In this document: positions 46,033 to 53,338 of the stretch, piece after piece | Numbering within the stretch: the first letter of the stretch is position 1 | Layout: every line of letters begins with the position of its first letter | Assembly: GCF_003086775.1 (NCBI RefSeq) | Contig: NZ_CP026001.1 | Location: 2,940,407-3,004,406 of the forward strand | Origin: Stenotrophomonas sp. ZAC14D1_NAIMI4_1 | GTDB taxonomy: Bacteria; Pseudomonadota; Gammaproteobacteria; Xanthomonadales; Xanthomonadaceae | Reading direction: 5' to 3' | DNA length: 64,000 bases | Program-made: the position numbers and the translations under genes | Notes under the pieces: model-generated | Told to the model about the DNA's origin: nothing | What the model saw: only the letters and a program-made list of their open reading frames with translations | Database searches by the model: none

Positions 46033-46365
46033 TCAACCGCCGCCGCACGAGGCCATGCAGCTGTCGGCGTCCTGGCTGCAGCTGATCAACGGCGACTGGT
46101 CCATGCAGGCCTGCGCCTGTGACATGCACGAGCGCCGCATCTCGTCATCCTTGATCCGGTCGCACTTGCTCGCCGCCTGCGCATCGCAGGTCGAGCGGCG
46201 GTCCGAATCGGAGCGGGCCAGGCAGGCGTTGCGGTACTGCTGGCACGCCATCACGCATTGCGCGCTGGCGTTGTTGCCGGGTGCGCCGTCGTAGAGATCT
46301 CCGCCACTGCTGCAGGCGGCGAGGGAAACAACACACAGCACGACAAAGCCACGGAACAATGACAT
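46033..46365 (-). CDS. Small Cys-rich lipoprotein
   Basis: A 110-residue protein starting MSLFRGFVVLCVVSLAAC, a lipoprotein signal with lipobox LAAC. The mature part holds ten or so Cys arranged in pairs with regular spacing (CVMACQQYRNAC, CDAQAASKC, CMSQAQAC, CSQDADSCMASC), which suggests a disulfide-rich helical fold. AGGGAG is 6 nt before the chosen start, so the longer open frame from 46383 is less likely. Family unknown to me. Confidence 0.72.
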   Translation of the reverse strand: MSLFRGFVVLCVVSLAACSSGGDLYDGAPGNNASAQCVMACQQYRNACLARSDSDRRSTCDAQAASKCDRIKDDEMRRSCMSQAQACMDQSPLISCSQDADSCMASCGGG

Positions 46366-46440
46366 TGGACACTCCCTGTTCAATACACCGGAAAAACGCC
46401 AGCCGAGCCTAGCAATGCAGACCTTCGTGCGGCGTTAAAC

Positions 46441-46467
46441 AAAAAACGGCGCCCTGCGGCGCCGTTC
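46441..46467 (-). terminator. Terminator of the class I fumarase gene
   Basis: On the minus strand AACGGCGCC, GCAG loop, GGCGCCGTTTTTTG: a perfect 9-bp stem followed by a T-run, 18 nt past the fumarase stop. Confidence 0.9.
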
Positions 46468-46484
46468 TTCTGCTCCCGGTGGAA

Positions 46485-48002
46485 TTACTCCACCACCACC
46501 GGAATCTTGCCGATGCGGGCCTGCCATTCGCGCGGGCCGGTCTTGTGCACCGATTCGCCGGTGGAATCGACCGCCACGGTCACCGGCATGTCCTGAACGG
46601 TGAATTCGTAGATCGCTTCCATGCCCAGGTCAGCGAAGCCGACGACCTTGGCCGCCTTGATCGCCTTGGACACCAGGTAGGCCGAACCACCGACGGCCAT
46701 CAGGTAGGCCGACTTGTGCTTCTTGATCGCCTCGATGGCGGCCGGGCCGCGCTCGGCCTTGCCGACCATGCCCAGCAGGCCGGTCTGTGCCAGCACCTGC
46801 TCGGTGAACTTGTCCATGCGGGTGGCCGTGGTCGGGCCGGCAGGGCCCACCACTTCGTCGCGCACCGGATCGACCGGGCCGACGTAGTAGATGAAGCGAC
46901 CCTTCAGATCGACCGGCAGTTCCTCGCCCTTGTTGAGCATGTCGACCATGCGCTTGTGCGCGGCGTCGCGGCCGGTCAGCAGCTTGCCGTTGAGCAGCAG
47001 GGTCTGGCCCGGCTTCCAGTTGGCCACGTCTTCCGGGGTGACCGTATCCAGGTCCACGCGGGTGCCCTTGGACGCGTCGTAGGTCAGCTTCGGCCAGTCT
47101 TCCAGCGACGGCGGGTCCAGCATCACCGGGCCGCTGCCATCCAGGGTGAAGTGCGCATGGCGGGTGGCCGCGCAGTTCGGGATCATCGCCACCGGCAGGT
47201 TGGCCGCGTGGGTCGGGTAATCGTTGATCTTGATGTCCAGGACGGTGGTCAGGCCACCCAGGCCCTGTGCGCCGATGCCCAGCGCGTTGACCTTCTCGTA
47301 CAGTTCCAGGCGCAGTTCTTCGATGCGGTTGGACGCACCACGGGCCTGCAGCTCGGTGATGTCGATCGGCTCCATCAGCGCTTCCTTGGCCAGCAGCATC
47401 GCCTTTTCAGCGGTGCCGCCGATGCCGATGCCCAGCATGCCCGGCGGGCACCAGCCAGCGCCCATGGTCGGCACGGTCTTCAGCACCCAGTCGACGATGG
47501 AATCGGACGGGTTGAGCATGGCGAACTTGGTCTTGGCTTCCGAACCACCGCCCTTGGCGGCGACGATGACGTCGACGGTGTTGCCCGGCACGACCTTGAC
47601 GTTGACCACGCCCGGGGTGTTGTCCTTGGTGTTGACGCGCTTGCCGGCCGGATCGGCCAGCACCGAGGCGCGCAGCTTGTTGTCCGGGTGCAGGTAGGCA
47701 CGGCGCACGCCTTCGTTGGCCATGTCTTCCACGCCCATGGTCGCGTCGTCCCAGCGCACGTCCATGCCGATTTCCAGGAACACGGTGACGATGCCGGTGT
47801 CCTGGCAGATCGGACGGTGGCCTTCGGCGCACATCCGCGAGTTGATCAGGATCTGGGCCATCGCTTCCTTCGCGGCCGGCGACTCCTCGCGCTCATAGGC
47901 GGCGGCGAGGTTCTTGATGTAGTCGACCGGGTGGTAGTACGAGATGTACTGCAGCGCGTCGGCGATGGACTGGATGAGGTCTTCCTGCTTGATCGATGTC
48001 AC
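46485..48002 (-). CDS. Fumarate hydratase, class I (iron-sulphur)
   Basis: A 505-residue fumarase of the [4Fe-4S] type. Three Cys expected to ligand the cluster are in RPICQDTGIV, MGAGWCPPGM and MIPNCAATRH, and the C-terminal beta domain has GKLLTGRDAAHKRMVDML and VGPAGPTTATRMD. This is the fused FumA/FumB form. The enzyme is efficient but oxygen-sensitive, in contrast with FumC at 6301. A strong terminator follows. It is transcribed away from the ECF41 module, 148 bp distant. Confidence 0.95.
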   Translation of the reverse strand: MTSIKQEDLIQSIADALQYISYYHPVDYIKNLAAAYEREESPAAKEAMAQILINSRMCAEGHRPICQDTGIVTVFLEIGMDVRWDDATMGVEDMANEGVRRAYLHPDNKLRASVLADPAGKRVNTKDNTPGVVNVKVVPGNTVDVIVAAKGGGSEAKTKFAMLNPSDSIVDWVLKTVPTMGAGWCPPGMLGIGIGGTAEKAMLLAKEALMEPIDITELQARGASNRIEELRLELYEKVNALGIGAQGLGGLTTVLDIKINDYPTHAANLPVAMIPNCAATRHAHFTLDGSGPVMLDPPSLEDWPKLTYDASKGTRVDLDTVTPEDVANWKPGQTLLLNGKLLTGRDAAHKRMVDMLNKGEELPVDLKGRFIYYVGPVDPVRDEVVGPAGPTTATRMDKFTEQVLAQTGLLGMVGKAERGPAAIEAIKKHKSAYLMAVGGSAYLVSKAIKAAKVVGFADLGMEAIYEFTVQDMPVTVAVDSTGESVHKTGPREWQARIGKIPVVVE

Positions 48003-48074
48003 GGCTTGCTCGCTTGCTCGAGGCTGGCGGGGGGTAATCCGCCCATTTTACCCCCTCCCCCGGCCGCAGGGGTG

Positions 48075-48096
48075 GTAGTGCCGGCCGCTGGACGGC
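48075..48096 (+). repeat. Degenerate SMAG-like repeat
   Basis: GTAGTGCCGGCCG followed by an imperfect CTGGACGGCA arm; lies just upstream of the ECF41 promoter, between two divergent genes. Confidence 0.5.
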
Positions 48097-48114
48097 AAGA
48101 TCGCACGACGTCCG

Positions 48115-48141
48115 TGTCACGCTTCATCCCTCCCCGGCGTC
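48115..48141 (+). promoter_or_regulatory. ECF41-type promoter of the sigma factor gene
   Basis: TGTCACG (48115-48121), 16 bases, CGTC (48138-48141). This matches the known ECF41 target consensus TGTCACA-N16-CGTC, with one mismatch in the -35. The same element is repeated at 49014-49040. The ATG at 48151 is 10 nt past the -10, leaving almost no leader. Confidence 0.8.
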
Positions 48142-48150
48142 CTGGTCGAC

Positions 48151-49047
48151 ATGAACACTGAAGCCACCTTCCAGACCCACCGCCCGCGCCTGATGGCGCT
48201 GGCCTACCGCCTGCTCGGCAGCCGCAGCGATGCCGAGGACGTGGTCCAGGATGCCTGGCTGCGCTGGTCCGGCGCCGATGCGTCCGCCGTCCGCGACCCC
48301 GAGGCCTGGCTGGTCACCACCACCACACGGCTGGGCCTGGACCGGCTGCGCGCGGCCCGGCGCGAGCGGGTCCACTACGTCGGCCCGTGGCTGGCCGAGC
48401 CGCTGGAGATCAGCCTGGAACCTGAACCGTCCAGCGACCCGGCCCTGGCCCATGCCCGCGCCGATGAGGTGTCGGTGGCCTTCCTCACCCTGCTGGAGCA
48501 GCTCGGCCCGGAGGAACGGGCCGCCTTCCTGCTGAAGGAGGCCTTCGACCACGACTACCGGCAGATCGCCGCCCTGCTCGGCCTCAGCGAACCGAACTGC
48601 CGCCAGCTGGTACACCGGGCAAAACAGCGCCTGCAGGCCGGGCGGCCGCGCTTCAACGCCGACGTCGGCCAGCACCGGCAGTTGCTGGCGCGCTTCATGG
48701 ACGCCACCCAGCAAGGCGACAGCGAGGCCATCCAGGCGCTGCTGCATGCCAATGCGCGGCTGGTGTCCGATGGCGGCGGCGTGGTCACCGCGGCGGTGCG
48801 CCCGCTGCTGGGCGCCGAGCGCATCGGCCGCCTGTTCTGGGCCATCGCGCGCCGCGGCCTGGGCCATACCGCGCAACTGGGCTGGGTCAATGGCGAGCCG
48901 GCGATCCTGCGCTTCCAGGGCGACCGCCTGCACTCGGTCACCACCATCGAAGTGACCGATGGCCGAATCGCCAACGTGTACAGCGTGCTGAATCCGGAAA
49001 AGCTGCACGGGACTGTCACGAACGCGGACGGTGCGGCGTCCTTGTAA
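48151..49047 (+). CDS. ECF sigma factor, ECF41 family, with SnoaL-like C-terminal domain
   Basis: A 298-residue protein. Sigma-2 (about 8-70: RPRLMALAYRLLGSRSDAEDVVQDAW) and sigma-4 (about 105-162: LTLLEQLGPEERAAFLLKE) are followed by a SnoaL-like domain. ECF41 factors lack an anti-sigma protein and are tuned by this domain; the three family motifs are WLAEP in the linker (80-84), DGGG (207-210) and NPEKL (281-285), close to the published WLPEP, DGGG and NPDKL. It likely drives its own promoter and that of the next gene. Confidence 0.95.
   Translation: MNTEATFQTHRPRLMALAYRLLGSRSDAEDVVQDAWLRWSGADASAVRDPEAWLVTTTTRLGLDRLRAARRERVHYVGPWLAEPLEISLEPEPSSDPALAHARADEVSVAFLTLLEQLGPEERAAFLLKEAFDHDYRQIAALLGLSEPNCRQLVHRAKQRLQAGRPRFNADVGQHRQLLARFMDATQQGDSEAIQALLHANARLVSDGGGVVTAAVRPLLGAERIGRLFWAIARRGLGHTAQLGWVNGEPAILRFQGDRLHSVTTIEVTDGRIANVYSVLNPEKLHGTVTNADGAASL
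49014..49040 (+). promoter_or_regulatory. ECF41-type promoter of the partner gene
   Basis: TGTCACG (49014-49020), 16 bases, CGTC (49037-49040), located inside the last codons of the sigma factor gene. It is identical in both boxes and spacing to the promoter at 48115-48141, so the two genes can be induced together. Confidence 0.8.
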
Positions 49048-49083
49048 TGAAAGACGGCCACCGTGGCCGTCGTGGAGCTGAAA

Positions 49084-49533
49084 ATGTCCGACCATGCCTC
49101 TCCCCGCGTCCCCTACACCCGCCTGGCCGCCGAGGCCTTCAAGGGCCTGCTGGCCACCAGCAAGGCGGTGCATGACAGTTCGATCGACCCGACGCTGATG
49201 GAACTGCTGTTCCTGCGCGTGTCCCAGCTCAATGGCTGCGGCTACTGCATGGACATGCATGGCACCGCGCTGCGCAAGGGCGGCATCGAGCCGCGCAAGC
49301 TGGACACCCTGCCGGCCTGGCATGAAAGCCGCTTCTTCGATGCGCGCGAACGTGCCGCGCTGGGTTGGGCCGAGGCCCTGACCCGGCTGACCGAAGGCGC
49401 ACCTTCGCAGGCCGCATTCGATGCGCTGGCACCGCACTTCGATGAGAAGGGCATCAGCGACCTGAGCATGGGCATTGCGGTGATCAATGCCTGGAACCGG
49501 CTGGGCGCGGGCCTGCTGCCGCCGCTGCCGTAA
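49084..49533 (+). CDS. AhpD/carboxymuconolactone decarboxylase-like protein, ECF41 partner
   Basis: A 149-residue all-helical protein with the AhpD-type redox motif CGYCMDMH (Cys52, Cys55, His59), followed by WHESRFFDARERAALGWAEALT. ECF41 sigma genes are almost always next to such a COE-class gene (carboxymuconolactone decarboxylase, oxidoreductase or epimerase), so the pair is a textbook ECF41 module. GGAG 6 nt before ATG 49084 supports MSDHASPRV as start over an upstream GTG. It may be a peroxidase-like stress enzyme; the real substrate is unknown. Confidence 0.92.
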   Translation: MSDHASPRVPYTRLAAEAFKGLLATSKAVHDSSIDPTLMELLFLRVSQLNGCGYCMDMHGTALRKGGIEPRKLDTLPAWHESRFFDARERAALGWAEALTRLTEGAPSQAAFDALAPHFDEKGISDLSMGIAVINAWNRLGAGLLPPLP

Positions 49534-49620
49534 GGGGGTTTTCTGGCCGGGCTGCGCCCGGCACCCGCAGAGGCAACGGCCAGAGCAGGGCAACGTCAAC
49601 TGCTGGCTTTCTGCGGAATG

Positions 49621-49720
49621 GCGGGGTGGGTCCGGTTGCGGGGGACGCCGTAAACCCATCCATGGGGGCTTGGTCGCGGCATCCATGCCGCTCACACCCC
49701 CGCAACCGGACCCACCCCGC
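49621..49720. repeat. Large structured inverted repeat, copy 3 (three-way-junction type)
   Basis: Perfect 24-bp arms (49621-49644 and 49697-49720) and a 52-nt core with two CCAT-apex hairpins. The arms share the family pattern GGGGTGGGT but differ from copies 1 and 2 beyond it, with matching changes on the other side. The second inner hairpin reads GCGGCATCCATGCCGC here and GGCGCCATCCATGGCGCC in the other copies. A GACAGTTTCCC flank follows. It begins a run of different repeats filling 49534-49950. Confidence 0.85.
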
Positions 49721-49773
49721 CTTCGACAGTTTCCCGCGGCCTGTCGGAACGGCATCCCGTGCCAGCTGCTGTT

Positions 49774-49818
49774 GGTGGGTGCCGACCGTTGGTCGGCACG
49801 GTGGATCCACGCATTGCG
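49774..49818 (+). repeat. SMAG-like palindrome and adjacent small hairpin
   Basis: GGTGCCGACC followed by its complement GGTCGGCAC (stem shared with 18093-18117), then an unrelated hairpin (ATCCACGC...GCGTGGAT at 49805-49822). Both lie between structured repeat copy 3 and the GGGGTCAGA pair. Confidence 0.65.
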
Positions 49819-49827
49819 TGGATATGA

Positions 49828-49918
49828 GGGGTCAGATCCCTTCGCATGGCGAAGGGCTCTGACCCCGAAGCGCGGTAGTGGGGTCAGAGCCCTTTGCGAC
49901 GCAAAGGGATCTGACCCC
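49828..49918. repeat. Two GGGGTCAGA-type palindromes in tandem
   Basis: Copies at 49828-49866 (GGGGTCAGATCCCTTCGC...) and 49880-49918 (GGGGTCAGAGCCCTTTGC...) each end with TCTGACCCC. Stem sequences differ (CTTCGC/GCGAAG versus CTTTGC/GCAAAG) but pairing is perfect in both. Other members are at 32274-32312 and 55572-55610. Confidence 0.82.
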
Positions 49919-49950
49919 ATCTGCACGCCGCACGCGCGCACAATGGCGGC

Positions 49951-51804
49951 ATGCCTGCTGCCCCCGAGAAGAAACCGAGCCTGCGCCAGCGCTTCAAGGC
50001 GATGCGCAACCTGCCGCCCTTCCTGCGCCAGGTGTGGCAGACCAGCCCCGCGTTGACCCTGACCAGCCTCGGCCTGCGCCTGATCCGCGCGTTGCTGCCC
50101 GTGGCGATGCTGTACGTGGGCAAGCTCATCATCGATACCGCGCTGCACCTGAGCCAGCACGACGCCGGCTTCCCGCCGTTGGGCGAGGCGCTGTCCAGTG
50201 GCGTGCTCAATCCGCTGCTGGGCCTGCTGGCGCTGGAATTCGGCCTGGCCATCGCCTCGGACCTGCTCGGCCGGCTGGTCAGCTATGCCGATGCACTGCT
50301 GTCGGAACTGTTCGCCAACGCCACCAGCGTGCGCCTGATGGAACACGCCGCCACCCTGGACCTGGAGGACTTCGAAGACCCCGACCTGCAGGACAAGCTG
50401 GACCGCGCGCGGCGGCAGACCATGGGCCGGATGAACCTGATGAGCCAGTTGTTCGGCCAGGTGCAGGATGCGATCACCGTGGCCAGCCTGGCGGTCGGCC
50501 TGCTGGTCTATGCACCGTGGCTGATCCTGCTGCTTGCCCTCGCCCTGGTGCCGGCCTTCATCGGCGAATCGCATTTCAACGCGGCCGGCTACAGCCTCAA
50601 CTTCCTGTGGACGCCCGAGCGGCGCCAGCTGGACTACCTGCGCCAGCTTGGCGCGAGCGTGGAAACGGCCAAGGAAGTGAAGATCTTCAACCTGCACCGC
50701 TTCCTGGTGGATCGCTACCGGCGGCTGTCGGCGGCGCTGTTCCTGGCCAACCGGGCGCTGGCGCGGCGGCGCGCGTTCTGGGGCACGGTGCTGGCCGCAC
50801 TGGGTACGCTGGGTTACTACACCGCCTATGCCTACATCGCCTGGCGCACGGTGCGCGGTGATTTTTCCATCGGCGACCTGACCTTCCTCGCCGGCAGCTT
50901 CCTGCGCCTGCGCCAGCTGCTGGAAGGGCTGCTGATCGGCTTCTCGCAGGTAGCCAGCCAGGCGCTGTACCTGGAAGACCTGTACTCGTTCTTCCAGATC
51001 GAGCCGGAAATCCATTCGCGCGAGGGCGCGGTGGCCGTGCCGCGGCCGATCCGCGAGGGCTTCGTGTTCGAGAACGTGGGCTTCCGCTACCCGGATGCCG
51101 AGCAATGGGCGGTGCGCCACCTCGATTTCCAGCTGCACGCCGGTGAAGTGCTGGCCCTGGTGGGCGAGAACGGCGCGGGCAAGACCACCCTGGTCAAGCT
51201 GCTGGCGCGCCTGTACGAACCGGACGAAGGCCGCATCCTGCTCGATGGCCGCGACCTGCGCGGCTACGACCTGGACGACCTGCGCGCCAACCTGGGCGTC
51301 ATCTTCCAGGACTTCGTCCGCTACAACCTGACCGCTGGCGAGAACATCGGCGTCGGCCAGGTGGAGGCGATGGCCGACCAGGCTCGCATCGCCGATGCCG
51401 CACGCCGGGGCATGGCCGAAGAAGTGATCGATGCCCTGCCCGGTGGCTACGGGCAGCTGATCGGCCGCCGCTTCAAGCAGGGCGTGGACCTGTCCGGCGG
51501 GCAATGGCAGAAGATCGCCATCGCCCGCGCCTGGATGCGCGACGCGCAGGTGATGATCCTCGACGAACCGACTGCCGCACTCGATGCACGCGCCGAATTC
51601 GAGGTGTTCCAGCGCTTCCGCGAACTGGCCGACAAGCGCACCGCGGTGCTGATCTCGCACCGTTTTTCCTCGGTACGCATGGCCGACCGCATCCTGGTGC
51701 TGGCCGAGGGCCGGCTGGAAGCCAGCGGTACCCACGACGAACTGATGGCCCAGGGCGGGCGTTACGCCGAGCTGTTCGAACTGCAGGCCGCCGGCTACCG
51801 CTGA
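49951..51804 (+). CDS. ABC exporter half-transporter (membrane and ATPase fused)
   Basis: A 617-residue protein. The N-terminal membrane domain (about 20-330) has helices around ALTLTSLGLRLIRALLPVAMLYVG, LLGLLALEFGLAIASDLLG, ITVASLAVGLLVYAPWLILLLALALVP and WGTVLAALGTLGYYTAYAYIA. The ATPase has Walker A VGENGAGKTT, signature DLSGGQWQKIAIARAW, Walker B VMILDEPTAALD and switch His in LISHRFSS. It probably works as a homodimer exporting an unknown lipid or drug-like substrate. It lies alone between the repeat island and the fpr gene. Confidence 0.92.
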   Translation: MPAAPEKKPSLRQRFKAMRNLPPFLRQVWQTSPALTLTSLGLRLIRALLPVAMLYVGKLIIDTALHLSQHDAGFPPLGEALSSGVLNPLLGLLALEFGLAIASDLLGRLVSYADALLSELFANATSVRLMEHAATLDLEDFEDPDLQDKLDRARRQTMGRMNLMSQLFGQVQDAITVASLAVGLLVYAPWLILLLALALVPAFIGESHFNAAGYSLNFLWTPERRQLDYLRQLGASVETAKEVKIFNLHRFLVDRYRRLSAALFLANRALARRRAFWGTVLAALGTLGYYTAYAYIAWRTVRGDFSIGDLTFLAGSFLRLRQLLEGLLIGFSQVASQALYLEDLYSFFQIEPEIHSREGAVAVPRPIREGFVFENVGFRYPDAEQWAVRHLDFQLHAGEVLALVGENGAGKTTLVKLLARLYEPDEGRILLDGRDLRGYDLDDLRANLGVIFQDFVRYNLTAGENIGVGQVEAMADQARIADAARRGMAEEVIDALPGGYGQLIGRRFKQGVDLSGGQWQKIAIARAWMRDAQVMILDEPTAALDARAEFEVFQRFRELADKRTAVLISHRFSSVRMADRILVLAEGRLEASGTHDELMAQGGRYAELFELQAAGYR

Positions 51805-51812
51805 ACGGCCCT

Positions 51813-51864
51813 GAGAACGCCTCTCGTTCCGGATAATGAGAACCCCTCTCATTTGAGGTAGAAT
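51813..51864 (+). promoter_or_regulatory. Tandem GAGAAC-CTCTC dyads and -10 box upstream of fpr (possible Fur sites)
   Basis: GAGAACGCCTCTC (51813-51825) and GAGAACCCCTCTC (51838-51850) are 12/13 identical and 25 bp apart. The second sits in a 19-bp palindrome AATGAGA...TCTCATT (51835-51853), which resembles the Xanthomonadaceae Fur box (AATGAGAAT/ATTCTCATT). TAGAAT at 51859-51864 is a likely -10. Fur is inferred, not shown; another regulator is possible. Confidence 0.6.
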
Positions 51865-51898
51865 GGCGGGGACGAATCCATTGCCTGAATGTGCCCCC

Positions 51899-52678
51899 AT
51901 GTCTTCCGCTTTCGGCGCCGAAACGGTGCTTGAGGTCCGCCACTGGACCGATGCCTACTTCAGCTTCACCCTCACCCGCGACAGCGGTTTCCGTTTCGAG
52001 AACGGCCAGTTCGTGATGATCGGCCTGGAAACCGAGGCGCGGCCGCTGCTGCGCGCGTATTCCATCGCCAGCGCCAACTGGGAAGAGCACCTGGAGTTCT
52101 TCAGCATCAAGGTGCAGGACGGCCCGCTGACCTCGCGCCTGCAGCACATCAAGCCGGGTGACAAGGTGCTGGTCGGCAAGAAGCCCACCGGCACCCTGCT
52201 GATCAGCGACCTGCACCCGGGCAAGAACCTGTACCTGCTGGGTACCGGCACCGGCATGGCACCGTGGCTGTCGGTCATCAAGGACCCGGAAACCTACGAG
52301 CGCTTCGAGAAGGTGATCCTCTGCCACGGCGTGCGCTACGAAAAGGACCTGGCCTACCGCGATTACTTCGAGAAGGAACTGCGCGAGCACGAGTTCCTCG
52401 GCGAGATGATCGGCGACAAGCTGCTGTACTACCCGGCCGTCACCCGCGAGCCGTTCGCCAACCAGGGCCGCCTCACCCAGCTGATGGAAAGCGGCGAGAT
52501 GCAGCGCACCCTCGGCCTGCCCGAACTGAGCCCGGAAAACGACCGCGCGATGATCTGCGGCAGCCCGCAGATGCTGGCCGACCTGCGCACCGTGCTCGAT
52601 GCGCGTGGCTTCCAGGTGTCGCCGCGCATCGGCCAGCCGGGCCACTACGTGTTCGAACGCGCCTTCGTCGAAAAGTAA
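51899..52678 (+). CDS. fpr: Ferredoxin-NADP+ reductase
   Basis: A 259-residue flavoprotein passing electrons between NADPH and ferredoxin or flavodoxin. The FAD site is RPLLRAYSIAS (about 50-60), the NADP site includes LLGTGTGMAPWLSVIKD (about 115-131), and the C-terminus ends in VFERAFVEK, as in bacterial short FNRs. The start is at MSSAFGAET; an in-frame ATG further upstream lies inside the promoter region. Upstream tandem dyads suggest control by iron or oxidative stress. Confidence 0.93.
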   Translation: MSSAFGAETVLEVRHWTDAYFSFTLTRDSGFRFENGQFVMIGLETEARPLLRAYSIASANWEEHLEFFSIKVQDGPLTSRLQHIKPGDKVLVGKKPTGTLLISDLHPGKNLYLLGTGTGMAPWLSVIKDPETYERFEKVILCHGVRYEKDLAYRDYFEKELREHEFLGEMIGDKLLYYPAVTREPFANQGRLTQLMESGEMQRTLGLPELSPENDRAMICGSPQMLADLRTVLDARGFQVSPRIGQPGHYVFERAFVEK

Positions 52679-52687
52679 GCCGCCGCG

Positions 52688-52714
52688 GTAGCGCCGGGCC
52701 ATGCCCGGCGGATG
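52688..52714 (+). repeat. SMAG-like GTAG palindrome
   Basis: GTAGCGCCGGGCC, ATGCCCGGCGGATGA: the canonical SMAG form, located between the convergent fpr (+) and glutathione peroxidase (-) genes. Confidence 0.85.
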
Positions 52715-52718
52715 ACGG

Positions 52719-53198
52719 TCAGAGCAGCGCTTCGATCGCGCTGCGCAGCTGCTCCGGTGCGGTGGTCGGTGCATAGCGCGCCACCACCTGCCCCTGCCGG
52801 TCGAGCAGGAACTTGCTGAAATTCCACTTGATGCGGGCGATGCCAAGCAGGCCACGCTTCTCGTGCGACAGCCACGTCCACAGCGGGTCGGCACCCTCGC
52901 CGTTGACCTCGATCTTCTGCGACAGCGGGAAGCTGACCGGATAGTCCAGCGAACAGAACTGGCGGATCTGCGCCGCGTCACCCGGCTCCTGCCCGCCAAA
53001 CTGGTTGCAGGGGAAGCCGATCACCATCAGGCCACGATCGCGGTATGCCTGCCACAGCTGCTCCAGGCCGGTGTACTGCGGGGTGAAGCCGCAGCGGCTG
53101 GCGACGTTGACCAGCAGCATCGGGCGGCCCTGGTACTGCGCCAGCGCCTGCGCCTGGCCGTCCAGGTCCACGAAACCGAAGTCGAAGGCGTTGGGCAT
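52719..53198 (-). CDS. Cytosolic glutathione peroxidase-family protein
   Basis: A 159-residue thiol peroxidase without signal peptide. Peroxidatic Cys36 is in VASRCGFTPQY, resolving-type Cys64 in GFPCNQFGGQEPG (Gln70), and Trp125 in KWNFSKFLLDR. The complete set is typical of bacterial BtuE-type enzymes, which use thioredoxin or glutathione to reduce hydroperoxides. Start at MPNAFDFGFVDL matches family length; the open frame extends upstream without a good ribosome site. The exported paralog is at 690-1277. Confidence 0.92.
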   Translation of the reverse strand: MPNAFDFGFVDLDGQAQALAQYQGRPMLLVNVASRCGFTPQYTGLEQLWQAYRDRGLMVIGFPCNQFGGQEPGDAAQIRQFCSLDYPVSFPLSQKIEVNGEGADPLWTWLSHEKRGLLGIARIKWNFSKFLLDRQGQVVARYAPTTAPEQLRSAIEALL

Positions 53199-53338
53199 GG
53201 CATGCGGTCCGGGTGGGGTGTCCCATGGTAATCGCAGGCCGTGCCGGTTGGCGCTGCCGGGCATGCCTTTTGACACAAGTGGCGCCCGCCCCGGGCGGGT
53301 TACCCTCGGGCACTTGTTTGCCTTACCGGAGTACCGCC

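Noticed and set aside
48124..51900. A minus-strand open frame of about 1260 codons across the ECF41 module and the ABC exporter
   Set aside because: It crosses several well-supported plus-strand genes and repeats and is low-complexity Gln/Ala/His-rich; no ribosome site or domain supports it.
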